DNA of 64,000 nt, from NCBI GenBank assembly GCA_001804865.1, contig MHBK01000004.1, positions 1-64,000 of the forward strand, given 5' to 3'. The position numbers and the translations under genes were made by a program. The stretch comes from Lentisphaerae bacterium GWF2_57_35 (lineage in GTDB: Bacteria > Verrucomicrobiota > Kiritimatiellia > CAIQIC01 > GWF2-57-35). The notes beneath the pieces were generated by a model that saw nothing but the letters and a program-made list of their open reading frames with translations, was not told where the DNA came from and did no database searches. Positions 52,589 through 61,844 of this stretch are shown piece by piece (position 1 is the first letter of the stretch; each line of letters opens with the position of its first letter).

Positions 52589-54742
52589 ATGGAAAATACT
52601 ACAAATACCGTCGGACAAGTCGATCAGGAAAGTTGGTTTCTCGCTCAGTTGGAGAAGCGGGAGCTTCCGGTCAAGGACCTGCTTCGATTTTTGGATGACG
52701 TCAGGAAAAAAGGGCAGTCGGATCAGGCTAATGTCTGGGCCGAAACGTTGCAGGAAGCTTTGATCGAGCGGAAAGACCGCCGGAACTGCCTGCTGGTCTT
52801 GAACGTCCGGGCTCTCTGGGGTTTAAAGGCGGCGCCGATTCGCGAGGCCTTGGCCCGTTTGGTTGGCGACAGCCGTGAAGATCGTATCTTGATCGAGAAC
52901 AGCGGTTTCGATCGTTCCCTCGCTCCCCAGGAGTGCATTCGCCGCCTGCAAATTTTGTTTTCCCTGAAGCCTGATGTCCTGGTCTACGACAAAACCTGGG
53001 GCGCGGGACTGGTCCGCAAGATGGATCCTTTTTATGCCCGCGTCGAAATCGATTTCGACAGCAAACCGGGCCATCAAATGTCGCTGGCCTATGCGGCGGA
53101 AGTTTTGTCGCTGCTTCGCGAAGATCATCTGATGGCGATCAAACTGCGTAAGCCGGAGGAGTTGAAGACGTTGATTAACGAGAATCCGGCCGAGGTGGTG
53201 CGCATTGCCTTGCGCAGCTTTGGCCCGTTGAGCATCCCGCTGCTGCAGATTCGGCTGGCCGCCGCCGGGGTGGATGAAAGCAATTGGAAACGCTTCTGGG
53301 ATGGCGCCCGCAAGGCCTTGAAGAACGATCCGCTGGTGGAGATTCCCTCCAAGCGCACCGAACCCCTGCGCCTGCTGGCCAAGGAAAAGTCACACGACGA
53401 CGACTGGTTCCGTAAATTGGGCGCAGAGCGGGATATGGGGACTGTACTGAGCATGGTGGACGAGGTTTCGGACGATACGACGGCCTTGGAAAGCCTTTCG
53501 GATTTCGCCCGCAACGTGCTGATCGATCGACTGGCATTTGTCATCAAAGGCGCCGGCAAGCGCCATTCCGGGCTCTTGATCCGCGCGGTTATGCTGGCGG
53601 CAAAATTGCAGATCGACGGCGAAACCCTGCAGGTGCGCGCTCATGGCGAAATCTGTCTTGCCGATGACGACACGATGTTCCGCATCTTGAAAGATTTGCC
53701 GGGCCGGTTGGTTCGCCCGTTTTTCCTGTTTCTTCTTTCCCTGGACGCCCAGCGCACGCTGGATCGCATCCTGGCGTTGGTCCCGCGTTTTGAGATGGGC
53801 TCTTTGACCGATGCCATGACGTTATTGCTGGAAAACGGTCGGGAAGCCGATTGCGCGGCGTTGTTTCGAAGTTCCATCCTTTCGCAGACGGCCCAGGTTG
53901 AAATGCTGCTATGGATAGCCCGCAATTTCGACCGCATACAGGCGTGGAACCTGGGGGTCGTACCGGCCATATCGGAATTGATGCTAATCGAGTTGGAAAA
54001 AGATTACAACGGCGAGCGGTTGAAGGCCAAAAACCAATTGCGCGACCGCTTTGAGCAAAAAGAATGGCTCAAGGCTACCTTCGAGCCGATGCGCGACGTC
54101 AAGCGCAAGGAATTTATGGAGAAAATCAAGGTTTCTCCGGCCTGGTCGCCGATGGACCGGCAATCGGTCATGGGAAAAGTCATCAAGCAATTTCCCGAGT
54201 TGGTGGAGGTGCTGGTGGCGAAGAAAAACGGGGAAGAGACCCGGACGCCGACCACGTCCATGCGCATGTATCGCGAACGTCAGGCCCAACTGGAAAAGAT
54301 CGTGAATGTGGAAATTCCGCGCATTGCCCGCGAAATCGGCGTGGCGCGAAGCTATGGGGATTTGCGGGAGAATTTCGAGTACAAAGCGGCCAAGGAGATG
54401 CAGTCCTTCCTGCTCAAGCGCAAGTCGGAATTGGAACGGATGCTGCACATGGTTCGTCCCACGGATTTCCAGGGCATGCCGTGCGACAAGGCGGGCATTG
54501 CCACAGGGGTGTTGCTTTCCTATCCCGATGGGCATACCGAACAGTATTATCTGTTGGGCGAATGGGATCAGGACGATAAGCTGCACATCATATCGTCGGA
54601 ATCCCGGTTGGCCAAGTCTTTGGAAGGGCACGTGGCGGGCGAAGAAGTGGTCATTCCGACCGAAACCGTCGACGTCGCCTGCCGCATCGAACAAGTCACC
54701 GAGCTTCCTCCTGAAATCCGTGCGTGGATTGAAGGAAAATAG
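52589..54742 (+). CDS. greA: Transcription elongation factor GreA, long PVC/Chlamydia-type
   Basis: The 717-residue protein has a GreA/GreB region at the C-terminus: RQAQLEKIVNVEIPRIAREIGVA, the tip motif GDLRENFEYKAAKEMQSFL and the FKBP-like C domain (TGVLLSYPDGHTEQYYLLGE). About 550 residues of helical sequence come before it. Chlamydial GreA has the same build and nearly the same length, while most bacterial GreA are about 160 residues. GreA stimulates transcript cleavage in backtracked RNA polymerase. The coiled-coil tip keeps acidic residues (D, E). The start at ATG 52589 was chosen by homology; the upstream in-frame region looks non-coding. Confidence 0.88.
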   Translation: MENTTNTVGQVDQESWFLAQLEKRELPVKDLLRFLDDVRKKGQSDQANVWAETLQEALIERKDRRNCLLVLNVRALWGLKAAPIREALARLVGDSREDRILIENSGFDRSLAPQECIRRLQILFSLKPDVLVYDKTWGAGLVRKMDPFYARVEIDFDSKPGHQMSLAYAAEVLSLLREDHLMAIKLRKPEELKTLINENPAEVVRIALRSFGPLSIPLLQIRLAAAGVDESNWKRFWDGARKALKNDPLVEIPSKRTEPLRLLAKEKSHDDDWFRKLGAERDMGTVLSMVDEVSDDTTALESLSDFARNVLIDRLAFVIKGAGKRHSGLLIRAVMLAAKLQIDGETLQVRAHGEICLADDDTMFRILKDLPGRLVRPFFLFLLSLDAQRTLDRILALVPRFEMGSLTDAMTLLLENGREADCAALFRSSILSQTAQVEMLLWIARNFDRIQAWNLGVVPAISELMLIELEKDYNGERLKAKNQLRDRFEQKEWLKATFEPMRDVKRKEFMEKIKVSPAWSPMDRQSVMGKVIKQFPELVEVLVAKKNGEETRTPTTSMRMYRERQAQLEKIVNVEIPRIAREIGVARSYGDLRENFEYKAAKEMQSFLLKRKSELERMLHMVRPTDFQGMPCDKAGIATGVLLSYPDGHTEQYYLLGEWDQDDKLHIISSESRLAKSLEGHVAGEEVVIPTETVDVACRIEQVTELPPEIRAWIEGK

Positions 54743-54774
54743 CAGCTTTCGGATTCAATAAAGGCGGGTTTTAA

Positions 54775-55272
54775 ATGCTAAACGATCTTTGGATGCAGTT
54801 TACCACTCATAACGCAGGGCCGTTGGTTCAATTCATTAAGTATGCGTTGGCTGGCGGCGTTGCTACGGCCGTGGACGTCTGCATTTTCTACACGCTTTCG
54901 TGGAAATTTCTACCAGCCATGAAGGATAACGATCCGGTGGCCCGGTTGCTGAAACTGAAGATCAAACCCATCGACGATCAAACGAGGTCGCGTCGTTTTA
55001 TTATTAACACCGCCATCGCGTTTTGCTTCTCGAACCTGACCGCTTACCTGATCAATATCTTTTGGGTGTTCCAGGCCGGCCGGCATGCTTGGTGGGTGGA
55101 ACTGGCGTTATTTTACGCGGTATCGGGTATCAGCATCGTCATCGGGACGTTCATTGGCTGGCTGCTGATCCGCGTCTTCCACCTAAGCACGACCTTCTCC
55201 TATGTCACGAAGGGCATCGCGGCCTTGCTGATCAACTTCGTCTGCCGGAAGTTCATCATCTTTAAAGGCTGA
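54775..55272 (+). CDS. GtrA-family membrane protein
   Basis: The 165-residue protein has four membrane helices, with the GtrA signature near the start (FIKYALAGGVATAVDVCIFYTL) and the end (FSYVTKGIAALLINFVCRKFIIF). GtrA-like proteins move lipid-linked sugars across the inner membrane for cell-surface glycan modification. A longer loop (about 45-75) separates helices 1 and 2. AAAGGCGGG precedes the ATG. No glycosyltransferase partner is adjacent. Confidence 0.9.
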   Translation: MLNDLWMQFTTHNAGPLVQFIKYALAGGVATAVDVCIFYTLSWKFLPAMKDNDPVARLLKLKIKPIDDQTRSRRFIINTAIAFCFSNLTAYLINIFWVFQAGRHAWWVELALFYAVSGISIVIGTFIGWLLIRVFHLSTTFSYVTKGIAALLINFVCRKFIIFKG

Positions 55273-55287
55273 ATCCTCGTTGGCCTC

Positions 55288-55908
55288 TTATTGCAGAACG
55301 CCTTGCCGCGGGGATATTTTCATCACGCTGCCGCCGCTGAGCAGGACCATGGAGCCTGGTTCGTCCAGGGATAGGTCGCTGGAAACGCCTCCATGATACT
55401 GAAGGTCTTCCGTGCCGGCGCTCCCGCCAAAACGGTCGCTCATTAACACGGCGGCCGGCGTATTCGTGCTCCAGCCGGCGGTATTCCAGGCATTGCTTGC
55501 CGCGCTGATATCCGCACCTCCGGCCCAATAATAATACCCGATCGAACCCGCGCTCATTTCGACGCCGGCATCCTTGTTTTCGTGCTTCAAATGTCGTTTG
55601 CAGTACCACGAGGGGGAATTGGTCGGAATATCCTCGCGGAGTGCCGTGATCAGGGCTTGTTGGGGACCCGAATAATTCTGGGGCGGCGTGGTTGTTTGAA
55701 AGTCTGGGAAATAGCCGCCCCCCTGGCTGGTGGCATAACGGTAGAGCCCTGCGCCGAGCTGGCGGAGATTGTTCGAACAATCGGCGTCATAGGCTCGAAC
55801 GCGAGAGGAATTCAGCGCCGGCAGCAATAACGAGGCTAAAATCGCGATGATGGCAATCACGACCAATAATTCGATCAAAGTAAAAGCCTGAACCAGTTTA
55901 AACTTCAT
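55288..55908 (-). CDS. Type II secretion-like pseudopilin
   Basis: The 206-residue protein starts at ATG 55908 after AGGAAGGATAGG. It has a short basic leader (MKFKLVQA) followed by a class III prepilin start, [18 protein letters not shown], with Ala before the cleavage point instead of the usual Gly. Residues downstream ([36 protein letters not shown]) fit the abundant secreted pseudopilins of PVC bacteria, which are cleaved by prepilin peptidase and assembled at the envelope. It converges on gtrA. Confidence 0.9.
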   Translation of the reverse strand: MKFKLVQAFTLIELLVVIAIIAILASLLLPALNSSRVRAYDADCSNNLRQLGAGLYRYATSQGGGYFPDFQTTTPPQNYSGPQQALITALREDIPTNSPSWYCKRHLKHENKDAGVEMSAGSIGYYYWAGGADISAASNAWNTAGWSTNTPAAVLMSDRFGGSAGTEDLQYHGGVSSDLSLDEPGSMVLLSGGSVMKISPRQGVLQ

Positions 55909-56095
55909 ACCTATCCTTCCTGCTCGATGTAATTGCCAGGAATCTACCCCCGGCTTCCCGGCAATGAAAGGACAAATGTCACGGACGGCTGCGGCCTTTA
56001 CAACTTTTGCGCCATAGTGCAAAATAGGATTCGACAAGGGGACTGTTTGGCGGTACATCTTCTGCCAAGTAAAACGTTTTAATGGAGGTTTTATA

Positions 56096-57625
56096 ATGAA
56101 TTTCGATCGGGCAAGCGGCGTGCTTCTTCATCCTACATCTCTTCCGGGCGCCTATGGAATTGGCGAAATTGGACCTGAAGCGTATGCCTTTGTGGAGAAG
56201 CTAAAAGAAATGGGGCAGGGGTTATGGCAGATTCTTCCGTTGGGGCCAACCAGCTATGGGGATTCTCCCTATCAATCGCTTTCGACCTTTGCCGGAAATC
56301 CTTTATGGATCAGCTTTGATCTGTTGCTGAAAGAGAAGCTCCTCACAAAAAGCCAGTTGAAGTCTTATCCTGTCTTTCCGTCTGACGGCGTCGATTTTGG
56401 CCCCGTCATTCAGGCCCGGTTTGCCGTATTGCAAGCCGTTTGCCGCTCGTTCAGCCGTAATGCGTCTGCTGCAAAGAAAAAAACGTTTGCCGCTTACTGC
56501 GACAAGAATGCCTACTGGCTCGACGATTTTGCGCTGTTTGTCGCCTTAAAGGATGCGCATGGCGGCATTCCCTGGACGCAATGGGAACCCGAATTGGGCG
56601 GTCGCCAGGCCGATGCGCTCAAGAAGGCTGCGCAGCAGTATCGCGCGGAAATTCGCAATGCCAAGATTCTCCAATTCCTTTTCGACGATCAGTGGTCGCA
56701 GCTTCGTCAGTTCTGCCACGAAAAGGGCATCAAGATGGTCGGCGACATTCCCATCTTCGTCGCTCACGACAGCGCCGACGTTTGGGCGCATCCGGAACTG
56801 TATTACCTGGACGATAAAGGTTTTCCGACCGTAGTGGCCGGGGTGCCGCCGGATTACTTTAGCTCCACGGGCCAGTTGTGGGGCAATCCGCTGTATCGAT
56901 GGGATGTGCATCGCAACACGGGTTATGCCTGGTGGGTGGCGCGCATGCGGAAGATTTTCGAGGTGGTGGACATTGTCCGCATCGACCATTTTCGAGGTTT
57001 TGAGCAGTATTGGGAAGTTCCGGCCCATGAAAAAACCGCCATACATGGCCATTGGGTCGATGGCCCCAAGGCCTCGCTTTTCGAGGAATTGAACCGCCAG
57101 TTGGGCGCCTTGCCGATCATTGCCGAGGATCTGGGCATCATCACGCACCAGGTTGAAGCGCTTCGCGATCAATTCAAATTCCCGGGCATGCGCATTCTTC
57201 AGTTCGCCTTTGGCAATGACGACAAAGCTTCCACGTTCCGGCCGGAAAATTATCCGCCGAATTGCGTGGTCTATTCGGGTACGCACGACAACGACACGAC
57301 TGTCGGCTGGTTCAACAGTCAGGCCGGGCAGGGGAGCACGCGTTCGCAGCAGGAGATCGACAGAGAGCGCCGGACCATCCTGGAATATCTTAGAACCGAC
57401 GGCCATGAGATCCATTGGGATTTGATCGAATTGGGAATGCGCTCCCATGCCAACACGGCCGTGTTTCCGATGCAGGACATCATGGGCTTGGGCTCGAATG
57501 CGCGGATGAATACGCCGGGCGTAGCGGGCGGCAACTGGCGCTGGCGGTTTACGTGGGGGATGCTGACTCCGGCGATGATCGAACGTTTGCGTTATCTCAC
57601 GCGGGCAACTGGGCGTCTCCGCTAA
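56096..57625 (+). CDS. malQ: 4-alpha-glucanotransferase (amylomaltase)
   Basis: MalQ (GH77) moves glucan chains between maltodextrins during glycogen or starch-derived sugar use. The 509-residue enzyme has [14 protein letters not shown], the nucleophile Asp in [16 protein letters not shown], the acid/base Glu in [10 protein letters not shown] and the third acid in [18 protein letters not shown] lies eight bases before the ATG. Length and motifs are typical. Its neighbours are unrelated. Confidence 0.97.
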   Translation: MNFDRASGVLLHPTSLPGAYGIGEIGPEAYAFVEKLKEMGQGLWQILPLGPTSYGDSPYQSLSTFAGNPLWISFDLLLKEKLLTKSQLKSYPVFPSDGVDFGPVIQARFAVLQAVCRSFSRNASAAKKKTFAAYCDKNAYWLDDFALFVALKDAHGGIPWTQWEPELGGRQADALKKAAQQYRAEIRNAKILQFLFDDQWSQLRQFCHEKGIKMVGDIPIFVAHDSADVWAHPELYYLDDKGFPTVVAGVPPDYFSSTGQLWGNPLYRWDVHRNTGYAWWVARMRKIFEVVDIVRIDHFRGFEQYWEVPAHEKTAIHGHWVDGPKASLFEELNRQLGALPIIAEDLGIITHQVEALRDQFKFPGMRILQFAFGNDDKASTFRPENYPPNCVVYSGTHDNDTTVGWFNSQAGQGSTRSQQEIDRERRTILEYLRTDGHEIHWDLIELGMRSHANTAVFPMQDIMGLGSNARMNTPGVAGGNWRWRFTWGMLTPAMIERLRYLTRATGRLR

Positions 57626-57650
57626 CGGACGACGACGGGGAATACACGGC

Positions 57651-58901
57651 ATGGCGCAGCTTCGCCCCAACAACGATTCGCGAGGGGCGTGGCTGGCCGT
57701 AGCCGGTTGGATCGGCGCAATTTACCTGGCCGTTCCGTTTGCGCGAAGCTTCCAGGCCTGGCTGGGCTGCTTTTGCGACCGCGCCATCTTCTTGTGGGCG
57801 GTCATTTTCGCTCTCGGACTTGGAACCGGTTATGCCCTGATCCGCCTGTTCCGAGAGCGCCGTACGATCAAAACCACCCGGCTTCCTTGGATTATCGGCG
57901 TCGCCGGCGTTTTTCTCTGGAACGCCTGGCAATTGCGCGCCAATCCCGAGGAGTCGTTTCACTATTTCGAATACGGCCTGCTGGGCCTCCTGGTCTTTTG
58001 GGCGCTCAGCCGCCGATGCCGCGATCCACTGATTTATCTGCTGGCGGTCTTGATCGCGTTGTTGGTTGGAACGGGCGACGAAATCCTCCAATGGCTGACC
58101 CCGGGTCGCTTCTTCGATGCCCGGGATATCGGGTTTAATGCCTTGGCCAGCGCCTTGATTCAAATCGGAATAGCCGGCGGTTTCCGGCCGGCGTTTGTCC
58201 AATGGCCGATCGACCCGCGGTCGGTCCGATGGGGTTGCGGATTAGCCGCCGCGCAAGTCCTGTTGTCCGCCCTCTGCCTGTTCAACACGCCGCAACGGGT
58301 GCAGCTTTATGCCTCGCGCATTCCTTCGCTGTCCTATCTGCAATTCAAGGAAAACGGAATGAGCGAATATGGATGCCGTCACTTCGATCCGGAGACCGGC
58401 TTCTTTTATTCCCGCTTCACGTTGGCGGAGTTGAAGACCCTCGATGCCCGGCGGGCAACGGAAGCGGCCGAGTTGCTCGATCGTTTTCATGATCCACGGA
58501 AATATGGCGAATTCCTCCGCACCTACACGCCGATCACCGATCCTTTTCTGCATGAAATTCGCGTGCATCTATACCGGCGCGATCACTATCTTCACTTAAT
58601 CTCAAAAACCCCGGCGCAGGACGCTTCTTTCTCGTATGGCCATCTGGCGGCCTTCCGGGAAAACCGGATTGCGGAGAAGTATTTTCCTGAAACCTTGAAA
58701 CAATCCCACTATTCTTTGAAATCCAATGTAGTGGACTCCTTGCGCCGGAAGATGGATGCAACGATCTATGTCAGCGCCGTAAGCGCCGGCTTGATCACGC
58801 GGCTGAATGAAGTGCAAGTGGGATTTCTGCTGGCGGTTCTTATGGGGATCATCGGCGTGGTATATTGGCGATATGGAAGGAAGAACCGTGTGCATGATTA
58901 G
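57651..58901 (+). CDS. VanZ-domain membrane protein with long C-terminal soluble part
   Basis: The 416-residue protein has about six membrane helices at the N-terminus, with VanZ features HYFEYGLLGLLVFWAL and GTGDEILQWLTPGRFFDARDIGFNALAS. About 170 soluble residues (about 230-380) follow, then a final membrane helix (about 387-407). VanZ-like proteins are widespread and poorly understood. The stop overlaps the next gene's start by 8 bases, so this gene and the phosphoesterase are probably co-translated. Confidence 0.8.
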   Translation: MAQLRPNNDSRGAWLAVAGWIGAIYLAVPFARSFQAWLGCFCDRAIFLWAVIFALGLGTGYALIRLFRERRTIKTTRLPWIIGVAGVFLWNAWQLRANPEESFHYFEYGLLGLLVFWALSRRCRDPLIYLLAVLIALLVGTGDEILQWLTPGRFFDARDIGFNALASALIQIGIAGGFRPAFVQWPIDPRSVRWGCGLAAAQVLLSALCLFNTPQRVQLYASRIPSLSYLQFKENGMSEYGCRHFDPETGFFYSRFTLAELKTLDARRATEAAELLDRFHDPRKYGEFLRTYTPITDPFLHEIRVHLYRRDHYLHLISKTPAQDASFSYGHLAAFRENRIAEKYFPETLKQSHYSLKSNVVDSLRRKMDATIYVSAVSAGLITRLNEVQVGFLLAVLMGIIGVVYWRYGRKNRVHD

Positions 58902-59820
58902 CCCATTGCAAATTACCCGAAAGGCTTTGCCCTCCATTTGCCTTTTGCTGCTCGCCTGCGCCTATGCATCCATCGCAGGCGAGCCTACGAATGAACTTCA
59001 CTTTGTCTTTTTCACGGACGTCCATGCCCGCACCGAATGGGACACCCCACAAGCGCTCGACTGGGCGGCACAGGCGATCAACGAACAAACCCCCGATTTG
59101 ATTGTGGGGGGCGGGGATTATATCACCGAGGGCTTCGAATCCTGCGCCGACGTCCTGGCGCCGCGCTGGGAGGCTTACTTTAAATTTCAGCAGGCGCTGA
59201 AAGCGCCGGTCGAAGCGGCCATTGGAAATCACGATTTGGTTGCCGCCAAACCGCTTGGAGATGGCCAGCCGCTGGCAGATCCCCGGTCGGTGTTTCGCAG
59301 CAAATTCGGCGTGGAATCTACCTATCGCTCGTTCGATACCAACGGCTACCATTTTATTCTTCTCGATCCGGTGGAGGTTTCTTCCGGGCCGTTGCCGTAT
59401 GAAGGGCGCATGGGAGAATCGCAAATCGCCTGGCTCCGGCAGGATTTGGCCGGCGTGGAAACGTCCACCCCGATCGTCGTCGTGACGCATATTCCATTGA
59501 AGACCGGTTATTTCAAGGAATCGGAGGTGAAAGGAGAGCTGCCTCCGCCCAATCGGGTGGTCGTCAATGCCGGTGAAGTCCTTGAATGCTTCCGCGGCTA
59601 CGACCCGATCCTGGTGTTGCAAGGCCATCTGCATGTGGCCGAGAAGCTTGCAATGAACGAGGTCCTGTTCGTCACCGGCGGAGCCGTTTGCGGCCAGTGG
59701 TGGAGGGGCTCCTGGAAAGGAACTCCGGAAGGGTTCTATGTCATCGATTTGAAGGGCCGCGGGGTGGAAGAACGCTATCTAACCTATGGTTGGAAAGCCC
59801 GCCGTCCCGCCGACCAATAA
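58894..59820 (+). CDS. Exported calcineurin-like metallophosphoesterase
   Basis: The 308-residue protein has a signal peptide (ALPSICLLLLACAYASIAG) and the complete metallophosphoesterase set: FTDVHART (D-x-H), VGGGDY, IGNHDLV, VVTHIPL and LQGHLHV. These residues hold the two-metal site used to cleave phosphoesters. The start at ATG 58894 overlaps the VanZ-domain gene; an in-frame ATG at 58873 is possible. Substrate unknown. Confidence 0.9.
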   Translation: MISPLQITRKALPSICLLLLACAYASIAGEPTNELHFVFFTDVHARTEWDTPQALDWAAQAINEQTPDLIVGGGDYITEGFESCADVLAPRWEAYFKFQQALKAPVEAAIGNHDLVAAKPLGDGQPLADPRSVFRSKFGVESTYRSFDTNGYHFILLDPVEVSSGPLPYEGRMGESQIAWLRQDLAGVETSTPIVVVTHIPLKTGYFKESEVKGELPPPNRVVVNAGEVLECFRGYDPILVLQGHLHVAEKLAMNEVLFVTGGAVCGQWWRGSWKGTPEGFYVIDLKGRGVEERYLTYGWKARRPADQ

Positions 59821-59858
59821 TCTTGTCGAAAGCAAACGGCTGAAATACCCTGCACGCA

Positions 59859-60482
59859 ATGAATACAACCCCGGAATCGTCGTCTAATTCAATGCCGGAG
59901 AGCGCTGCGGACGAAGCCCGTATCGCATCGGGGCTGGCCCGACAGGCTCAGACCGGCGACGAACACGCATTCGGGGAGTTGGTTAAGATGTATCATGCAC
60001 GACTATACGGGGTGGTTTTCAACGTGGTCAGGAATCCGGAGGATGCCCGTGAACTGGCCCAGATTACCTGGGTTAAGGCGTGGAACAAGATTGGCACGTT
60101 CAAGGCCGATGCCGGATTCTTCACCTGGTTGTATCGCATTGCCACCAATACCTCCCTGGATTTTTTGCGCAGCAAAGGACGCCGGCACGAAGAGTCGTTG
60201 TCCGCCCGCCGGGACGACGGGCCGGAAGCGGATATCGAGCTGCCGGCCGACGAGAGTTGGCGTCCGGATCGCAGCGTGGAGCAGAGCGAAGTTCAGAAGG
60301 CGTTTGAAGCCGCCCTGGACAAACTCACCCCGGAGCATCGGATGGCGCTGACGCTCCGCGAAGTGGAAGGGTTGTCGTATCGTGAAATTGCCGTGGCCAT
60401 GAAATGCCGCGTGGGAACCGTTATGTCGCGCATCTTTTATGCCCGGAAACTGATCCAAGAGGAAATGAGGGGGTTGTTATGA
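59859..60482 (+). CDS. ECF-type sigma factor (RpoE-like)
   Basis: The 207-residue protein has sigma-70 region 2 (AFGELVKMYHARLYGVVFNVV, DARELAQITWVKAWNKI, FFTWLYRIATNTSLDFLRSK) and region 4 (LTPEHRMALTLREVEGLSYREIAVAMKCRVGTV, split here by length). It lacks region 3, as ECF factors do. It overlaps the next gene by ATGA, which encodes its probable anti-sigma factor. Confidence 0.95.
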   Translation: MNTTPESSSNSMPESAADEARIASGLARQAQTGDEHAFGELVKMYHARLYGVVFNVVRNPEDARELAQITWVKAWNKIGTFKADAGFFTWLYRIATNTSLDFLRSKGRRHEESLSARRDDGPEADIELPADESWRPDRSVEQSEVQKAFEAALDKLTPEHRMALTLREVEGLSYREIAVAMKCRVGTVMSRIFYARKLIQEEMRGLL

Positions 60483-61024
60483 ACTGCAAAAAAGCCGAAC
60501 AAGCGCTGAGCATGGCGATGGATGGCGAGCTGCCGGAGAAGCAGAAGCAACAGCTTCAGGCGCATCTGAGCGACTGCGCGCCTTGCCGTCAAATGGAACA
60601 GGAGTTGAATGCCTGCCGCGTCATGTTGCGCGGCCAGATTGCACAACCCGAACAAACCCCGGAAGCCGCTTGGGCGGACGTCCGCCGGGCGATCAGGCTG
60701 CAATCGCCCGCAAAGGAATCTGTTGCGGCGCCCATGGTTTTCAACTGGCGGATTCAGGCTGCGAGTGTTATCGTGATGCTGGCCGTGATAGGCGTCGGTG
60801 TGCTGCTGTTGAGCCGCGCAGGCAAGCAGGGGGCTGATACGGCCTCCGTCGTTCCGCAGGAATCGACCGTGTCGCTCGGGACGCAACACACGACGGATGT
60901 GGAAATGGTGGAGACATCCCTGGCGGATGCTACTCCCATGGTATATGAAGATGCCGCGTCCGGAATGACGGTCATTTGGGTCATGACAAATGGAGACAAG
61001 GAGACAAAGGATGCCGATTCGTAA
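60479..61024 (+). CDS. Membrane-anchored anti-sigma factor with zinc-finger (zf-HC2)
   Basis: The 181-residue protein has an N-terminal anti-sigma zinc-finger: C near position 3, then H-x3-C-x2-C in AHLSDCAPCRQ. One membrane helix spans about 100-117 and a periplasmic tail of about 60 residues follows. It should hold the neighbouring sigma factor at the membrane until a signal arrives. It overlaps the sigma gene by ATGA and the next gene by 14 bases. Confidence 0.9.
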   Translation: MNCKKAEQALSMAMDGELPEKQKQQLQAHLSDCAPCRQMEQELNACRVMLRGQIAQPEQTPEAAWADVRRAIRLQSPAKESVAAPMVFNWRIQAASVIVMLAVIGVGVLLLSRAGKQGADTASVVPQESTVSLGTQHTTDVEMVETSLADATPMVYEDAASGMTVIWVMTNGDKETKDADS

Positions 61025-61472
61025 CAGACCCGGCTGGATCTTTATGATGGCCGTTCTCCTGCTCGCCGTGCTGGTCGCGGCTCCGGGAGCGCGCGCCCAA
61101 TCCGACCTGTTGAACGTAAACGCCATCCTCATCCGCGCCTCGAACGATCCCGCCCCGCTCGATACCCGGCTCGATGCGATCGAATACAAGCTTCGCCGTC
61201 TTTTCCAATTTGAGCATTACCGCTTCATGGGCGAGGGGAGCGCCACCCTGGGCTTGCCCGGCGACAGCGTCCTCTCCCTGGGCCGCGGCAATCGAATGGA
61301 AATTCATGTCTTTACCGCCGATCGCGGCCGCATTCGCTCCCAGGTCCGATGGTTCCAAAACGACGCCGTCCTGCTGACCACCACCGTCGTCATGACCAAG
61401 AACGTCCCCGTCGTTCTTGGCGGAGTCCCCGACGGCAACGGCACCCTGATCGTCGCGTTGACCGTCCGCTAA
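61011..61472 (+). CDS. Small secreted protein of the sigma operon
   Basis: The 153-residue protein has a signal peptide (WIFMMAVLLLAVLVAAPGARA) and a beta-rich mature part (LFQFEHYRFMGEGSATL, GGVPDGNGTLIVALTVR). It has no recognised domain. AAGGAG precedes ATG 61011, which overlaps the anti-sigma gene. Co-translation suggests it works with the sigma/anti-sigma pair, perhaps as an envelope sensor or effector. Confidence 0.8.
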   Translation: MPIRNRPGWIFMMAVLLLAVLVAAPGARAQSDLLNVNAILIRASNDPAPLDTRLDAIEYKLRRLFQFEHYRFMGEGSATLGLPGDSVLSLGRGNRMEIHVFTADRGRIRSQVRWFQNDAVLLTTTVVMTKNVPVVLGGVPDGNGTLIVALTVR

Positions 61473-61844
61473 AGATTTTTCCGCATAGAGAGACCTCGTC
61501 CTATGCGCTTCGCGGAACGGCTCGCAGCCGCCGGCGTAAGCCTGTCTTTTATACACAAATTCCAGACACCGGACTGTCACAAGAAAAGAGCACTGCGCAA
61601 CTAAACCGCAACCAACGAACACAACGAAGAATTTCAACGCCCGCCCGCACCGCTGCGCGAAGCGCTGCGGGCAGGCAGAGGCCGCCAAGGAGAGGAAGAG
61701 TTGTTGGCAACGAATGGAGAAAAGCAACGAATAGGAAGAGATGGAGTTTCTTTTGAAAATCATACCTGAAATCGAGAGTTGTGTTTATCGGGCAAAACAC
61801 AAAGGCATTGCGCGCGGCGGTGTGACCGGATAAAGTGAGCGCGG
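61473..61844. other. Intergenic mosaic of dispersed repeats
   Basis: No convincing gene is seen in these 372 bp. They include the 16-mer GCCGCCGGCGTAAGCC (61527-61542), shared with the 40969-41110 element. It is overlapped by the 23-bp GCCTGTCTTTTATACACA... word (61540-61562), shared with 1938-1960. A REP-like CTGCGCGAAGCGCTGCGGGC follows near 61650. It looks like a decayed repeat junction. Confidence 0.5.
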
